A stretch of DNA of 50,442 bases from Rubrobacter sp. (GTDB lineage: Bacteria; Chloroflexota; Chloroflexia; Thermobaculales; Thermobaculaceae). The notes under the pieces were generated by a model that was given only the letters and a program-made list of their open reading frames with translations, was not told the DNA's origin and made no database searches. Position numbers and translations under genes: made by a program. Location of the stretch: contig JADDPP010000151.1 of the NCBI GenBank assembly GCA_016781845.1, positions 1-50,442 on the forward strand, written 5' to 3'. Shown here piece after piece: positions 37,844 through 47,394 of the stretch (its first letter is position 1; the number at the start of each line of letters is the position of its first letter).

Positions 37844-38698
37844 GTGAGGGTGCAGCATGTGCCGTCCGTGCTGCTGGCCACCGTGCCGGCTGGGCTGCTC
37901 CTCTGTGCGTGGGAGGCGTACGTCCGCGTTGCCGGAGTTGACCGCGTCTTCCTGCCCGCCCCGACGCAGGTACTGAAAGTCACGTGGGACTCCGCTGGGT
38001 TGCTCGCCACCCACGCTCGCCTGACGCTCCTGGAGGCGACGCTTGGCCTGTTGCTCGCGTTCGTCGCCGGCTGCGCGCTCGGGGCGATGGTCGGACTCTC
38101 GCCCCTGCTGCGCCGGAGTGTGTATCCCCTCCTCGTGGTGTCACAGACGATCCCGATGATCGCGCTCGCGCCCCTGCTGGTGCTCTGGTTCGGGTTTGGC
38201 ATCCTGCCGAAGCTGCTCGTCGTCGCGCTCGTGTGCTTCTTCCCCCTCGCAGTGTCGATGGCGGACGGCCTGGCGAGCGCGGAGCCGGACGCGCTACGCC
38301 TGCTTCGGAGCATGGGAGCGAGCCCAACTCAGCTTTTCTTCAAAGTGCGCCTGCCCGGGGCGCTACCGTACCTGTTCTCGGGCGCGAAGATCGCCGTGAC
38401 GTACGCGGTTATCGGCGCTGTATTCGGTGAGTGGGTGGGAGCGTACGAGGGGCTGGGGATACTCATGCAGACAGCGAAGAACTCGTACCGCACCGACATA
38501 GTGTTCGCGGCTATCCTCGTCACGTCGCTCCTGAGCGTGGGGCTGTTCGGCCTGGTCTCCATACTCGAGCGCGTGATGCTGCCGTGGCACGTGCGCGGCT
38601 CGGGTACAGCGATGGACCAATCACCACGCATCCAGCCCATCATTGGCGGTCGCCGCAGAGCACCCGGGGACCGCCGAGAGATAGTGGAGAACGTGTAG
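37844..38698 (+). CDS. ABC transporter permease, ThiX-like
   Basis: 'LGLLLAFVAGCALGAMVGLSPLLRRSVYPLLVVSQTIPMIALAPLLVLWFGFGILPKLLVVALVCFFPL' BPD permease. Confidence 0.92.
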   Translation: MRVQHVPSVLLATVPAGLLLCAWEAYVRVAGVDRVFLPAPTQVLKVTWDSAGLLATHARLTLLEATLGLLLAFVAGCALGAMVGLSPLLRRSVYPLLVVSQTIPMIALAPLLVLWFGFGILPKLLVVALVCFFPLAVSMADGLASAEPDALRLLRSMGASPTQLFFKVRLPGALPYLFSGAKIAVTYAVIGAVFGEWVGAYEGLGILMQTAKNSYRTDIVFAAILVTSLLSVGLFGLVSILERVMLPWHVRGSGTAMDQSPRIQPIIGGRRRAPGDRREIVENV

Positions 38699-38720
38699 GG
38701 GTAGGTCCCCGTGCCTGCCC
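38695..38720. repeat. GTAGGGGTAGGTCCCCGTGCCTGCCC palindrome supplying the permease TAG stop
   Basis: GGGTAGG/CCTGCCC stem with one G-T pair; TAG 38696-38698 is the stop. Confidence 0.65.
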
Positions 38721-38818
38721 TGACCGCTCAACTCATACGTTCAGGCGCGAATATAAAGCTCGTCCCTGCCGGAAGGCGCGCCTGCTGCTTATCGGGATTA
38801 GTCGTAGAAAGGCTCAAC

Positions 38819-39853
38819 GTGGGAACTCTTATAAATCGGCACATTGCTTTTACCCTGCTTCTCGGTCTTGCGGTATTGCTCGCGGGGTGCGGCCAGGACC
38901 AGATCACTGTCCCAGGCTCCGATGGTCAGCCAGCCAGAGTGACGTTCGCGCTCGACTACACCCCGAACACAAACCACACTGGTATATACGTCGCTCAGCA
39001 AAAGGGCTGGTACAAGGAAGCGGGCCTGGACCTGCGGATACTGCCATATGCCGAGGGCACTACCACCGACCTGCTGGTCTCGAGCGGCAAGGCGGACTTC
39101 GGCATCTCGTATGAGGAGAGCGTTGTGCTTGCGCGCGCAGCGGGCCAGGACATTGTGTCCACCGCCGCCGTGCTTCCGACGAATACTTCGGCGCTTGTCA
39201 CCCTGAAGGAGTCAGGACTCGACAGCCCGAAGAAACTCGACGGCAAGCGTTACGCAGGGTTCGGCGCCCCGTTCGAGGAGCCGGTTATCTCCACCGTAAT
39301 TAAGCACGACGGCGGGGAGGGGAAGTTCAAGAACGTCACCGCGAACCTTTACGGCTTCGAGGCAGTCAAGGCAGGCGAGGCGGACTTTGTGTGGATCTTC
39401 ATGGGGTGGGACGGCGTGGCCGCGGAGCGCGCGGGGCTGGACCTCAACACGTTCTATATCAAGGAACACGGTGTGCCCGACTACTACACCCCGGTGATTA
39501 TCACCAGTGGCAAGAAGATCAGGGAAGACCCTGAGACTGTGCGACGATTCATGGAGGCTACGGCGCGCGGCTACGAGTGGGCTGTCGAGCACCCGGATGA
39601 GGCAGCGGACCTGCTCATCAAGGGCGCACCGGAGGGCACGTTCACCGACCCCGAGTTCGTGAAGGCGAGCCAGCGATGGCTCAGCCCCCGCTACAAGGAA
39701 GGGCAGGATAAGTGGGGCACTCAGGAGCTCGAGGTGTGGACGGAGTACCCGAGATTTATGTACCGCACCGGCAAGGTGACGGACGCGAGCGGTAAGGCGG
39801 TTAGGCAGGAGCCGGACTACAAGTCATACTTCACGACTGAGTTCCTGCCATAG
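38819..39853 (+). CDS. ABC transporter substrate-binding lipoprotein, ThiY/NMT1/THI5-like
   Basis: Lipobox-like 'GLAVLLAGCGQ'; 'VTFALDYTPNTNHTGIYVAQQKGWYKEAGLDLRILPY...GKADFGISYEES'; GTG start 38819. Confidence 0.93.
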   Translation: MGTLINRHIAFTLLLGLAVLLAGCGQDQITVPGSDGQPARVTFALDYTPNTNHTGIYVAQQKGWYKEAGLDLRILPYAEGTTTDLLVSSGKADFGISYEESVVLARAAGQDIVSTAAVLPTNTSALVTLKESGLDSPKKLDGKRYAGFGAPFEEPVISTVIKHDGGEGKFKNVTANLYGFEAVKAGEADFVWIFMGWDGVAAERAGLDLNTFYIKEHGVPDYYTPVIITSGKKIREDPETVRRFMEATARGYEWAVEHPDEAADLLIKGAPEGTFTDPEFVKASQRWLSPRYKEGQDKWGTQELEVWTEYPRFMYRTGKVTDASGKAVRQEPDYKSYFTTEFLP

Positions 39854-39863
39854 ACGCTTACCA

Positions 39864-40093
39864 AAGAGCACACAGAGACCGCGGGGAGCTACAGGGGGCA
39901 TGATCGCGGAGCACGTGGCAGTCTGAAAGGGCAAGGCAGGGACGGGTCGCAAGTCCTGTCCTTTCCCACCTCTACCCCAGCACCCAGCCGGTACAGTCTC
40001 GGCCTGGGTGTGCCCCCAAAAGGTGTACAGCGGAATTACCACTGGCTTCGTCCCTGCATCGTGTCCGAATCGCCGTGCTCTCTGTGTGCTCTT
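39864..40093. mobile_element. Candidate 230-bp MITE-like element between thiY and thiE
   Basis: Perfect 15-bp inverted ends AAGAGCACACAGAGA...TCTCTGTGTGCTCTT with imperfect inward extension; no ORF; no clear TSD. Confidence 0.55.
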
Positions 40094-40156
40094 CCGTGAA
40101 ACAGGGTATACTGCGGCACCCAGACATAGGCGCAAGATTCGGGAGGTAAGGCAGCG

Positions 40157-40822
40157 ATGAAGGTCGAGGACATGGATTTCAGCCTGTACGTCATCACGGA
40201 CACGGACGCATCCGGTGGGCGGCTACACGCGGAGGTGGTGCGGCTCGCCCTTGAGGGTGGCGCAACAGCCATACAGTATCGTGAGAAGCGCGCGTCCGTA
40301 CGTCGGATGCTCGAGGTCGGCGCGCAGCTGCGCGAGCTGGCGGCCCAGCACGGCGCCGCGTTCATAGTGAATGACCGTCCAGACCTAGCTATCGCGCTTG
40401 GAGCCGACGGAGTCCATGTAGGTCCCGAGGACCTGCCACCTGATGTCGTCCGTAAGATAGTTGGACCGGACATGATGGTGAGCGTGAGCGTGGACAACCC
40501 CCAGGACGCTCGCGAGGCCGAGGCACGAGGCGCCGACTATATCGTGGCGCGGCCTGTGTTCCCTACGCGCTGGAAGGCGTCCGGGAGAGCAACTATGGGG
40601 GCTGAGGGACTGGCCGAGATAGTGCGCTCGGTGCGGGTGCCGGTGCTCGCCGACGGCGGCATCAACGCCGAAACGCTGCCGGACATTCTGAGGTCAGGCG
40701 CCGCTGGGCCGGGCGTGACCGCCGCCGTCGTTGGCGCGGAGGACCCTCGCGAGGCGGCCCGGCAGTTTCGCGAGATGGTGGAAGCGTACAAAAGCAGACA
40801 AACCGCTGGGCAAGGAGCGTAG
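40157..40822 (+). CDS. thiE: Thiamine-phosphate synthase
   Basis: 'ATAIQYREKRASVRRML', 'FIVNDRPDLAIALGADGVHVGPEDLP', 'VLADGGIN'. Confidence 0.95.
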   Translation: MKVEDMDFSLYVITDTDASGGRLHAEVVRLALEGGATAIQYREKRASVRRMLEVGAQLRELAAQHGAAFIVNDRPDLAIALGADGVHVGPEDLPPDVVRKIVGPDMMVSVSVDNPQDAREAEARGADYIVARPVFPTRWKASGRATMGAEGLAEIVRSVRVPVLADGGINAETLPDILRSGAAGPGVTAAVVGAEDPREAARQFREMVEAYKSRQTAGQGA

Positions 40823-41062
40823 CAAGGTCAGCTGGTAGGGGTGTGTCGCGATGAGCTGGTCGGCCCCCCTGCCCCTGTGCTGCCCGTAGAGGAACGCTGG
40901 CAGAGAGGCTGAAGATGTAAAGTTTTATACTGCTGCGCGGGAACCTTCGCTGTACCCTTGTATTAGCTCCTGTCCGCGGAACAATTGGAGTCCGGCTGCG
41001 CGCCACTGCAGGGGAGCGCGGCTACGAGCGAATACATTGCGTATCGAGGAGACAGCAAGCAA

Positions 41063-42712
41063 ATGCCAAATGTCCCCGGATTCTTGCCCAGCTCACGCGG
41101 CTTCAGCTTCAACAACTCCTGGCCGAGCGTGCCGCTGCGTATCATTGATTTCGGTCTGGTTCAAGTGCCGATTGGCGATGCGAGCAACGGTTTGTGTGGA
41201 GGCATGGCTTTCGCCATTCGGGACATGTTCCAGGCGGGTGTTCTTCCGCCTCCAACTCGTCCCAACTCCAGCGACCCGCTGTTCACATTCATAGTGGATA
41301 GGTTGTTCGACAGCTTCAACCTGCCTGGTGGCCCAGCCAGGTACTACTACCTCATGAACCCGTCCCTACCAGACCACGAGACGTGGATGAGCCGCGCAGG
41401 ACTCGCTCCCCACGGCAGGGCGTGGATAATGATCAAGGAGGAATGGCCAAAGATAAAGGCCGACCTCGACGCCGGACGACTCTGTCCGCTTGGACTCATT
41501 CAGGTCAAGTCGGCCGACCCGCTGGAGATGGGGAAGAACCACCAGGTACTGGCGTACGGGTATAACCTGAACGGCACTTACTTGACCATGAGGATCTACG
41601 ATCCGAACTTCCCGCGCGACGATGCGGTGACGCTCTCGCTCGACATCGGGAACCCTTACAACACAAGGGACGTGAGACACAATCGGTATAACGCCCCGAA
41701 GGATGTCTACTGCTTCTTCCGACCGGATTACTTCTTCCGCCAGCCGCCGCGCTCCGTCGTCGTATCGCCGAGTAGCTGGACAGACGTGAAGCGGATACCT
41801 GGGTGGTTCGGCACCGAGAACCAGGGCGGTGGGCTGACGGCCGGGGACATTACCGGCAACGGACAGCCGGACCTGGTCGCCTTCCACATAGACAACCCTG
41901 CTGGTGAGAACGCGGGGTATTACCGGCTCGGTCGCAATCTGGATGCGGCTGGGAACGTTACGGGTGGCTGGACCGACCCAAAGCATGTGCCGGGCTGGTT
42001 CGGTTGGGAGAATCAGGGAGGGGACGTCGCGCTTGCGGATATCAGCGGTAACGGTCAGCCTGACCTGGCAGTATTCCACATAGATAACCCCGGCGGTGAG
42101 AACGCGGGGTACTATCGTGTCGGATGGAACCTGAATACCAATGGCGATGTCACCGGTGGCTGGAGCGACGTGAAGCGGATACCTGGCTGGTTTGGCGCCG
42201 AGAACCAGGGGGCTGGCCTTGCAATCGCCGACATCAGTGGCAACGGTCGCCCGGACATGGTGGTCTTCCACATAGACAACCCCAGTGGCGAGAACACAGG
42301 CTACTACCGGATAGGCTGGAACCTGGACACGAGTGGCAACGTAACGGGCGGCTGGACCGACATCAGGCGTGTGCCCGGTTGGTTCGGCGTCGAGAACCAG
42401 GGCGCCGGGGTTGCCGTGGCGTACATCAGAGGATCGAGCCGCCCCGATCTCGTCGTCTTCCACATAGACAACCCCGGCGGTGAGAACGCGGGGTACTACC
42501 GCGTTGGCTCGGACTTGGATGCAAACGGGAACGTCACGGGTGGTTGGAGCGACGTGAAGCGCGTTCCTGGATGGTTTGGCGCCGAGAACCAGGGCGTGGG
42601 GATTGCACTGGCGGACGTGAACGGCAGTGGAACCCCCGACCTGATCGTCTCGCACATTGATAATCCGGGCGGCGAGAACGCGGGCTACTACCGGGTGGGC
42701 TGGAATGCCTGA
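41063..42712 (+). CDS. Putative papain-like-fold protein with C-terminal FG-GAP-like repeats
   Basis: 'NGLCGGMAFAIRD' Cys motif, 'KNHQVLAYGYNLNGTYLTMRIYDPNFP' His/Asp motif; five 64-aa repeats. Confidence 0.7.
   Translation: MPNVPGFLPSSRGFSFNNSWPSVPLRIIDFGLVQVPIGDASNGLCGGMAFAIRDMFQAGVLPPPTRPNSSDPLFTFIVDRLFDSFNLPGGPARYYYLMNPSLPDHETWMSRAGLAPHGRAWIMIKEEWPKIKADLDAGRLCPLGLIQVKSADPLEMGKNHQVLAYGYNLNGTYLTMRIYDPNFPRDDAVTLSLDIGNPYNTRDVRHNRYNAPKDVYCFFRPDYFFRQPPRSVVVSPSSWTDVKRIPGWFGTENQGGGLTAGDITGNGQPDLVAFHIDNPAGENAGYYRLGRNLDAAGNVTGGWTDPKHVPGWFGWENQGGDVALADISGNGQPDLAVFHIDNPGGENAGYYRVGWNLNTNGDVTGGWSDVKRIPGWFGAENQGAGLAIADISGNGRPDMVVFHIDNPSGENTGYYRIGWNLDTSGNVTGGWTDIRRVPGWFGVENQGAGVAVAYIRGSSRPDLVVFHIDNPGGENAGYYRVGSDLDANGNVTGGWSDVKRVPGWFGAENQGVGIALADVNGSGTPDLIVSHIDNPGGENAGYYRVGWNA
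41780..42709 (+). repeat. Five tandem 192-nt coding repeats
   Basis: Consensus (T/S)DVKR(I/V)PGWFG.ENQG.G.A.ADI.GNG.PDLVVFHIDNP.GENAGYYR(V/I)GWNLD..GNVTGGW; fifth unit is 54 aa. Confidence 0.95.
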
Positions 42713-42731
42713 TTCGTAGCCATCGGCTGGC

Positions 42732-42757
42732 CAGGGGCATACCGAGGTGTGCCCCTA
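42732..42757 (-). repeat. TAGGGGCACACC-tc-GGTATGCCCC palindrome supplying the YfhO-like TAG stop
   Basis: 10-bp stem with one mismatch; stop TAG at 42757-42755 (minus). Confidence 0.65.
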
Positions 42758-45286
42758 GCCTCCTGCGGGTCCGTATCGGATGGGGGCTACACCGCGGCCC
42801 CTGTACCTTTCCCGTGTCCATGCTGTACCTGCTGCGATGCCCAGCGCGGCGAGCAGCGCATACGAGGCGAGCGTGATCCCAGTTCCGACCCGGAGGGTCG
42901 TTGACTCGAAGCGCAGCTCGACGGTGTGAGCGCCCGCGGGCAGGGCTATGCCTGAGAGCACGTGGTCGGCGACGTAGAGGTGGGTGGGCGTGTCGTTGAG
43001 GTACGCCTTCCACGCGGGGTAGTGCATCTCACTCAACACCAGCAAGCCAGGGGCGGAGGTTTGGGCACGGATGCGGATTCGGTCTGGTTCGTGCAGCTCT
43101 ATCTCCGCTCTGTCGCCCTTGATCCCACTGGGCCAGGAGAGTGGCGGGGGCGGGTCCTCCAGCAGAGCGGTGGTGGCTGGGTCCACTGTGCCCGTTGACA
43201 GAAGCGATAGGGCCTCTCCGGACCGAACCGTCTGTGCGGCGTGGACGATCCAGGCTCGCGGTAGCACGTCGGTGTTCTCCAGCACTCTGACGTTGCCTTC
43301 CCTGTAAACAACCGGATTGCTTTCCTCCAAGTCCCGCAGCTCGCTCCAACCTGGTGATGAGACAGCAGGGACGACTATGTACCGCGCATTGAGCAGGTCC
43401 AGCAAGGGGGAGTTCAGACCCCGCTCGTATACGTACGCCTCTCGGTACTCCTGCGGGCGACCGTTCGCGGCGTCTATGAGCTCGTCGTAACGGGAGAGGC
43501 GGATGGGGTTGTATCCGGTGATGTCCTGCAGACCGAGGACCGTAGACCTGTTGTTCACCTGAAGCGCGGTCACGCCTGGGTCCGCGAACGGCGCCCGGTA
43601 GAGTATGTTCTGCCTGGGGATGGAGGGATGGTAGCCGAAGTACCTGGACGGTCCGTTACGACTCTTCTCCCGAAGGAACGCGGCGGCCCCGTTCGGCGCG
43701 TAGTACGCCTGCAGGTCCACCTTCCGGAAACCCTGCGCGCCGGGGTCAGCGAGCCGATGCGCGATCATACTTGTGTTCGCTATGAAGAGGTCGAGAAACA
43801 CGACGGACAGCAGCAGCCCGGACACGGCCGCACGCCACGAAGGCAGAAGCGCGCCCGCCCACACCAGGACCACAGCGGCGAGTATCGCCAGCTGCACTGC
43901 GGGGGAGACGGACGCCTCTCGCGCTAGGAGCAGCAGACCGCTCTGCACCGCCACCGCGAGCAACCACGGTGTCCGGCGTCGCGCGGGCAGCGCGCTCCAG
44001 GCCGCACCCGCCAGCATCGCTATTCCGAGGTACAGGAGCGTGTGGACCCGCCCCGGCGCGTGTGGATGCAGACGCTCGAAGAGAGGCAGCACGTACACGA
44101 GCGCGTGCAGCGGTGTGGGACCACTCATGCTGAGCACGAGGGACGCCAGCGAGAGAGCTGTCCAGAATGGGGCCGCCATTCTCCGTCCGGCGAGGAGCGG
44201 ACCCACGACAGCCAGGGCGAGCACCGCGCCGCCGATATATGAGGTGCTCGTGGTGCGCTCGAGGAATGTCGGCCAGGCGTCCACCGTCCAGCCCGGCGAG
44301 ACTGCCTGCTCCCGCCCGCCCTCATAGCCACCCGCGAGGTTCGAGAACCTGTTGTACTCCAGCCGGGGCAGCAGCCCGGCCACGGCAAGCCCGCAGGCGA
44401 ACACAGCCACCCCGGCCCCGTGGAGCATCAGAGCCTCGACTCTGGCACGAAGGCTGTATACTCCCTCAGGTGGACTGATGAGCGTGCGGTACGCGAGATA
44501 GCCGCCAAAAAGGAGCAGCGCGTAGTACGCGCCCTGGCCGAGCCAGATCGCAAGTTCCTGGCTGAGCGCGAGACCCGCAAGCCCCCACCATAGCCCCCTG
44601 CTGGGCCAGGTGCGGCTCCTGACCGCCATCTCCGTGCCGAGTACGACCAGCGGGAGCCACGCGGCCACGCCAGCGCACGCGAAACACCCCACATTGCGCT
44701 CGACCATGCGGCCGGAAAACTCGTACGCGATGCCTGCCAGCAGCGCGGCAGCCACGCTCATGCCCAGCACGCGGGCGAGGGCGTACGCGGCAAGACCGGT
44801 CAGTAGCAGCGTCAGGAACATGAAGCTCTTCGCGGCCGCCGCGAGGGGAAGCAAGGTGAAGCACAGCATCGCGGGCAGGTACATCCAACCACTCTGCGGG
44901 TCGGCGGCGAAAGGGGCTCCAGAGAGATGATACGGATTCCAGCCCGGTAGGTCGCCGGAGCGTAGGCTCTCACCCAGGTAAGAGTACATTGGGTAGAAGT
45001 ACGTGGCCGGGTCCACGCCGATCATGGTCCCGCCCGTCAGGAGGGGCCACTTCATCAGGAGCGTCAGGCAGGCGAGCGCCAGGACCGCTAGCGTGTCGTA
45101 GGCGTACCTCGCCGCTCGCGGGCGCCAGGACGCACAGGGACGGGTTATCACGTGCCCTGCTGATCGAGTCTGCTGCGCGGTCAAGTACGGCCTGCCGTTC
45201 TCATTACAAAGATAATAGAGGATAGAGAGGAACAGGGGGGCAGGGACGTCTGCTTGACCCGGCGCATCCTTCGTCCGTAGAATCAA
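42755..45286 (-). CDS. YfhO-like multi-pass membrane protein
   Basis: 843 aa; N-terminal TM array, 'YPMYSYLGESLRSGDLPGWNPYHLSGAPFAADPQSGWMYLP', C-term 'VLSEMHYPAWKAYLNDTPTHLYVADHVLSGIALPAGAHTVELRF'. Confidence 0.88.
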   Translation of the reverse strand: MILRTKDAPGQADVPAPLFLSILYYLCNENGRPYLTAQQTRSAGHVITRPCASWRPRAARYAYDTLAVLALACLTLLMKWPLLTGGTMIGVDPATYFYPMYSYLGESLRSGDLPGWNPYHLSGAPFAADPQSGWMYLPAMLCFTLLPLAAAAKSFMFLTLLLTGLAAYALARVLGMSVAAALLAGIAYEFSGRMVERNVGCFACAGVAAWLPLVVLGTEMAVRSRTWPSRGLWWGLAGLALSQELAIWLGQGAYYALLLFGGYLAYRTLISPPEGVYSLRARVEALMLHGAGVAVFACGLAVAGLLPRLEYNRFSNLAGGYEGGREQAVSPGWTVDAWPTFLERTTSTSYIGGAVLALAVVGPLLAGRRMAAPFWTALSLASLVLSMSGPTPLHALVYVLPLFERLHPHAPGRVHTLLYLGIAMLAGAAWSALPARRRTPWLLAVAVQSGLLLLAREASVSPAVQLAILAAVVLVWAGALLPSWRAAVSGLLLSVVFLDLFIANTSMIAHRLADPGAQGFRKVDLQAYYAPNGAAAFLREKSRNGPSRYFGYHPSIPRQNILYRAPFADPGVTALQVNNRSTVLGLQDITGYNPIRLSRYDELIDAANGRPQEYREAYVYERGLNSPLLDLLNARYIVVPAVSSPGWSELRDLEESNPVVYREGNVRVLENTDVLPRAWIVHAAQTVRSGEALSLLSTGTVDPATTALLEDPPPPLSWPSGIKGDRAEIELHEPDRIRIRAQTSAPGLLVLSEMHYPAWKAYLNDTPTHLYVADHVLSGIALPAGAHTVELRFESTTLRVGTGITLASYALLAALGIAAGTAWTRERYRGRGVAPIRYGPAGG

Positions 45287-45306
45287 TCTCGCATGGGAGG
45301 CATGGT

Positions 45307-46479
45307 TTGACGGTATCAGTGTGGCAGGACAGGAGCGGGCGGCAGCACCTGGAGTGCGATGTCGTGGTGGTGGGCGCGGGTGTGGTCGGTTCGTACCTCG
45401 CGCTCAGGCTGTCCAAAAACGGACTTCGCGTCGTCGTGCTGGAAGCGCGCTTCCCTGCGGCGGGCGCGACCGGCAGGAACGCCGGAATGGCACTGGCGGG
45501 GCTGGGAGAGTACTACCACATGGCCATCGCGCGCTACGGCCGGAAGACCGCCCGCGCCGCATGGGAGCGGAGCCTGCAGAACGGTCGCCGGACGCGCGAG
45601 CTGCACGAGGAGCTCCGCCTGCCATACGACGCCTGCGGCTCCCTCCTGCTCGCGCTGGACGAGGCCGAGGCTGGACAGGTCTGGGCGGCGCACGAGCTAA
45701 TGAAGGAGGACGGCCTGCCCGTCATCCTGCACGCATCGGACCCGCTCGACCGGGGTTTTGCGGCGGCGCTGGAGCAGCCACAGGACATCGGCATCAACCC
45801 GGTAGCGTTCACGGAGGGCATGCTCGCGGCATCGGATGCAAAGCTGTTACAGAACTGCGAGGTGTATGCCCTGGAGCCGGAGAACGATGGTGTGTGCGTG
45901 CGCTCCCGGCTAGCCACGGTCCACGCGGCCCACGCGATGCTCGCCACTAACGCATATTCACCTCTGCTACACCCTTCCTTCAGTGGGCATGTGCTGCCCA
46001 CGCGGGCGCAGGTACTCCTGGGCGCCCCCTCCCCCCCGGTGCTGGACACGCTCTGCTACGCCAATTACGGCTACGAGTACTTTCGCCAGATGTCCGATGG
46101 CCGGATACTGATGGGTGGCTGGCGCAAGCACTTCGCGGATGTGGAAATCGGCTACGCGGATGAGACGACTGAGGGCGTACAGAAGGGGCTGGAGGGCTTC
46201 CTGCGCGAGCGCTTCCCGGAAACCTCGCCCGAGGTCGAGATGCGCTGGTCGGGCGTGATGGCCTTCACACCGGACGGACTGCCGCTCGTGGGCACGCTCG
46301 ACGGGCTGCCACGTGTGGGCTACGCGGTAGGCTTCAACGGGCACGGCCTCGGCCTCGGGATAGCGACTGCCGATGAGCTCATAGACACAATGCTGCACGG
46401 CGCACCTCCTGGCCTATTCTCAGCAGGGCGCGAGACACTGAAACGGCTGGGAACGAACAGCCCGGCCCTCACCCATTAG
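45307..46479 (+). CDS. FAD-dependent oxidoreductase (DAO family, PuuB/glycine-oxidase-like)
   Basis: 'CDVVVVGAGVVGSYLALRLSKNGLRVVVLEA' dinucleotide fold; 'MRWSGVMAFTPDGLPLVGTL'. Confidence 0.92.
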   Translation: MTVSVWQDRSGRQHLECDVVVVGAGVVGSYLALRLSKNGLRVVVLEARFPAAGATGRNAGMALAGLGEYYHMAIARYGRKTARAAWERSLQNGRRTRELHEELRLPYDACGSLLLALDEAEAGQVWAAHELMKEDGLPVILHASDPLDRGFAAALEQPQDIGINPVAFTEGMLAASDAKLLQNCEVYALEPENDGVCVRSRLATVHAAHAMLATNAYSPLLHPSFSGHVLPTRAQVLLGAPSPPVLDTLCYANYGYEYFRQMSDGRILMGGWRKHFADVEIGYADETTEGVQKGLEGFLRERFPETSPEVEMRWSGVMAFTPDGLPLVGTLDGLPRVGYAVGFNGHGLGLGIATADELIDTMLHGAPPGLFSAGRETLKRLGTNSPALTH

Positions 46480-46490
46480 GAGCATCAAGT

Positions 46491-47294
46491 ATGACCAGCG
46501 GCACCACACTCAGAGCCCCGCACTCAACTACAAGCCCTCCCCGTTTCGAGGGAAAGGTGGCGCTCATAACGGGCGGCACGCGCGGCATCGGGCGCGCTAT
46601 CGCGACGATGTTCGCACGGGAGGGAGCGGCGGTCGCCGTGAACTACCTGCGCCGCAGGGGACCGGCTGACGAGGCGGTGGAGTTCTTCAGGAGCCTGGGA
46701 GCGAAAGCGCTGGCGGTTCGGGCGGACGTGCGCGACCGAGACAAGGTGCGTGATATGGTCGCGCAGGTAGTCTCCGAGCTTGGCGGCGTGGATTACGCTA
46801 TAAGCAACGCGGCCTCGGGCTCGAACAAGCCCGCGCTCGAACTGGAGCCTGCAGGCTGGGACTGGACTCTGAACATCAACTCTCGCGCGCTGCTGTTTCT
46901 GGCGCAGGAGACAGTACCCACAATGCGCGAGCGCGGAGGCGGGCGTATCGTCAGCATCTCGAGCATTGGCGTGGGACGAGTGCTGCCGGACTACACGAGC
47001 GTAGGTGTTTCCAAGGCGGCTCTGGAGGCGCTGACCCGCTACCTCGCTGTCGAGCTTGCGCCGGAGGGAATAACGGTGAACTGCGTCTCCGGTGGAGTGG
47101 TGGAGACGGAAGCGCTGGAGCACTTCGCCAGGGGCGAGCAGATGATAGCGGCCGGACGCGAGCGCACCCCAGCCGGCCGCCTCGTCACTCCGGAAGACAT
47201 AGCTGCGACCGTCGGCTTCCTGTGCTCCCCTGAGGCCGCGATGATAATTGGTCAGACCATTACCGTGGACGGTGGCTACTCCCTGCCGGCATAG
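46491..47294 (+). CDS. FabL-like enoyl-ACP reductase / SDR family oxidoreductase
   Basis: 'ALITGGTRGIGRAIA', 'NAASGSNKPALELEPAGWDWTLNINSRALLFLAQE', 'YTSVGVSKAALEALTRYLAVELAPEGITVNCVSGG', resembling B. subtilis FabL. Confidence 0.88.
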   Translation: MTSGTTLRAPHSTTSPPRFEGKVALITGGTRGIGRAIATMFAREGAAVAVNYLRRRGPADEAVEFFRSLGAKALAVRADVRDRDKVRDMVAQVVSELGGVDYAISNAASGSNKPALELEPAGWDWTLNINSRALLFLAQETVPTMRERGGGRIVSISSIGVGRVLPDYTSVGVSKAALEALTRYLAVELAPEGITVNCVSGGVVETEALEHFARGEQMIAAGRERTPAGRLVTPEDIAATVGFLCSPEAAMIIGQTITVDGGYSLPA

Positions 47295-47394
47295 GCGGCT
47301 TGAGTGCAGATGGCCGTACCGCCGGCATGGAGTTGCAGGGCTGGCCTATCCAGCGCACGCTTGCGTCCTTCGGTCTGGACCTGCCACTGGTGGC

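Noticed and set aside
41366-42655. 429-aa minus-strand ORF
   Set aside because: Antisense to the FG-GAP repeat gene; a product of high-GC codon bias, with no recognisable domain.
41780-42709. Regular repeat spacing as a CRISPR array
   Set aside because: The repeats are 192-nt in-frame coding units with no spacer/repeat alternation.
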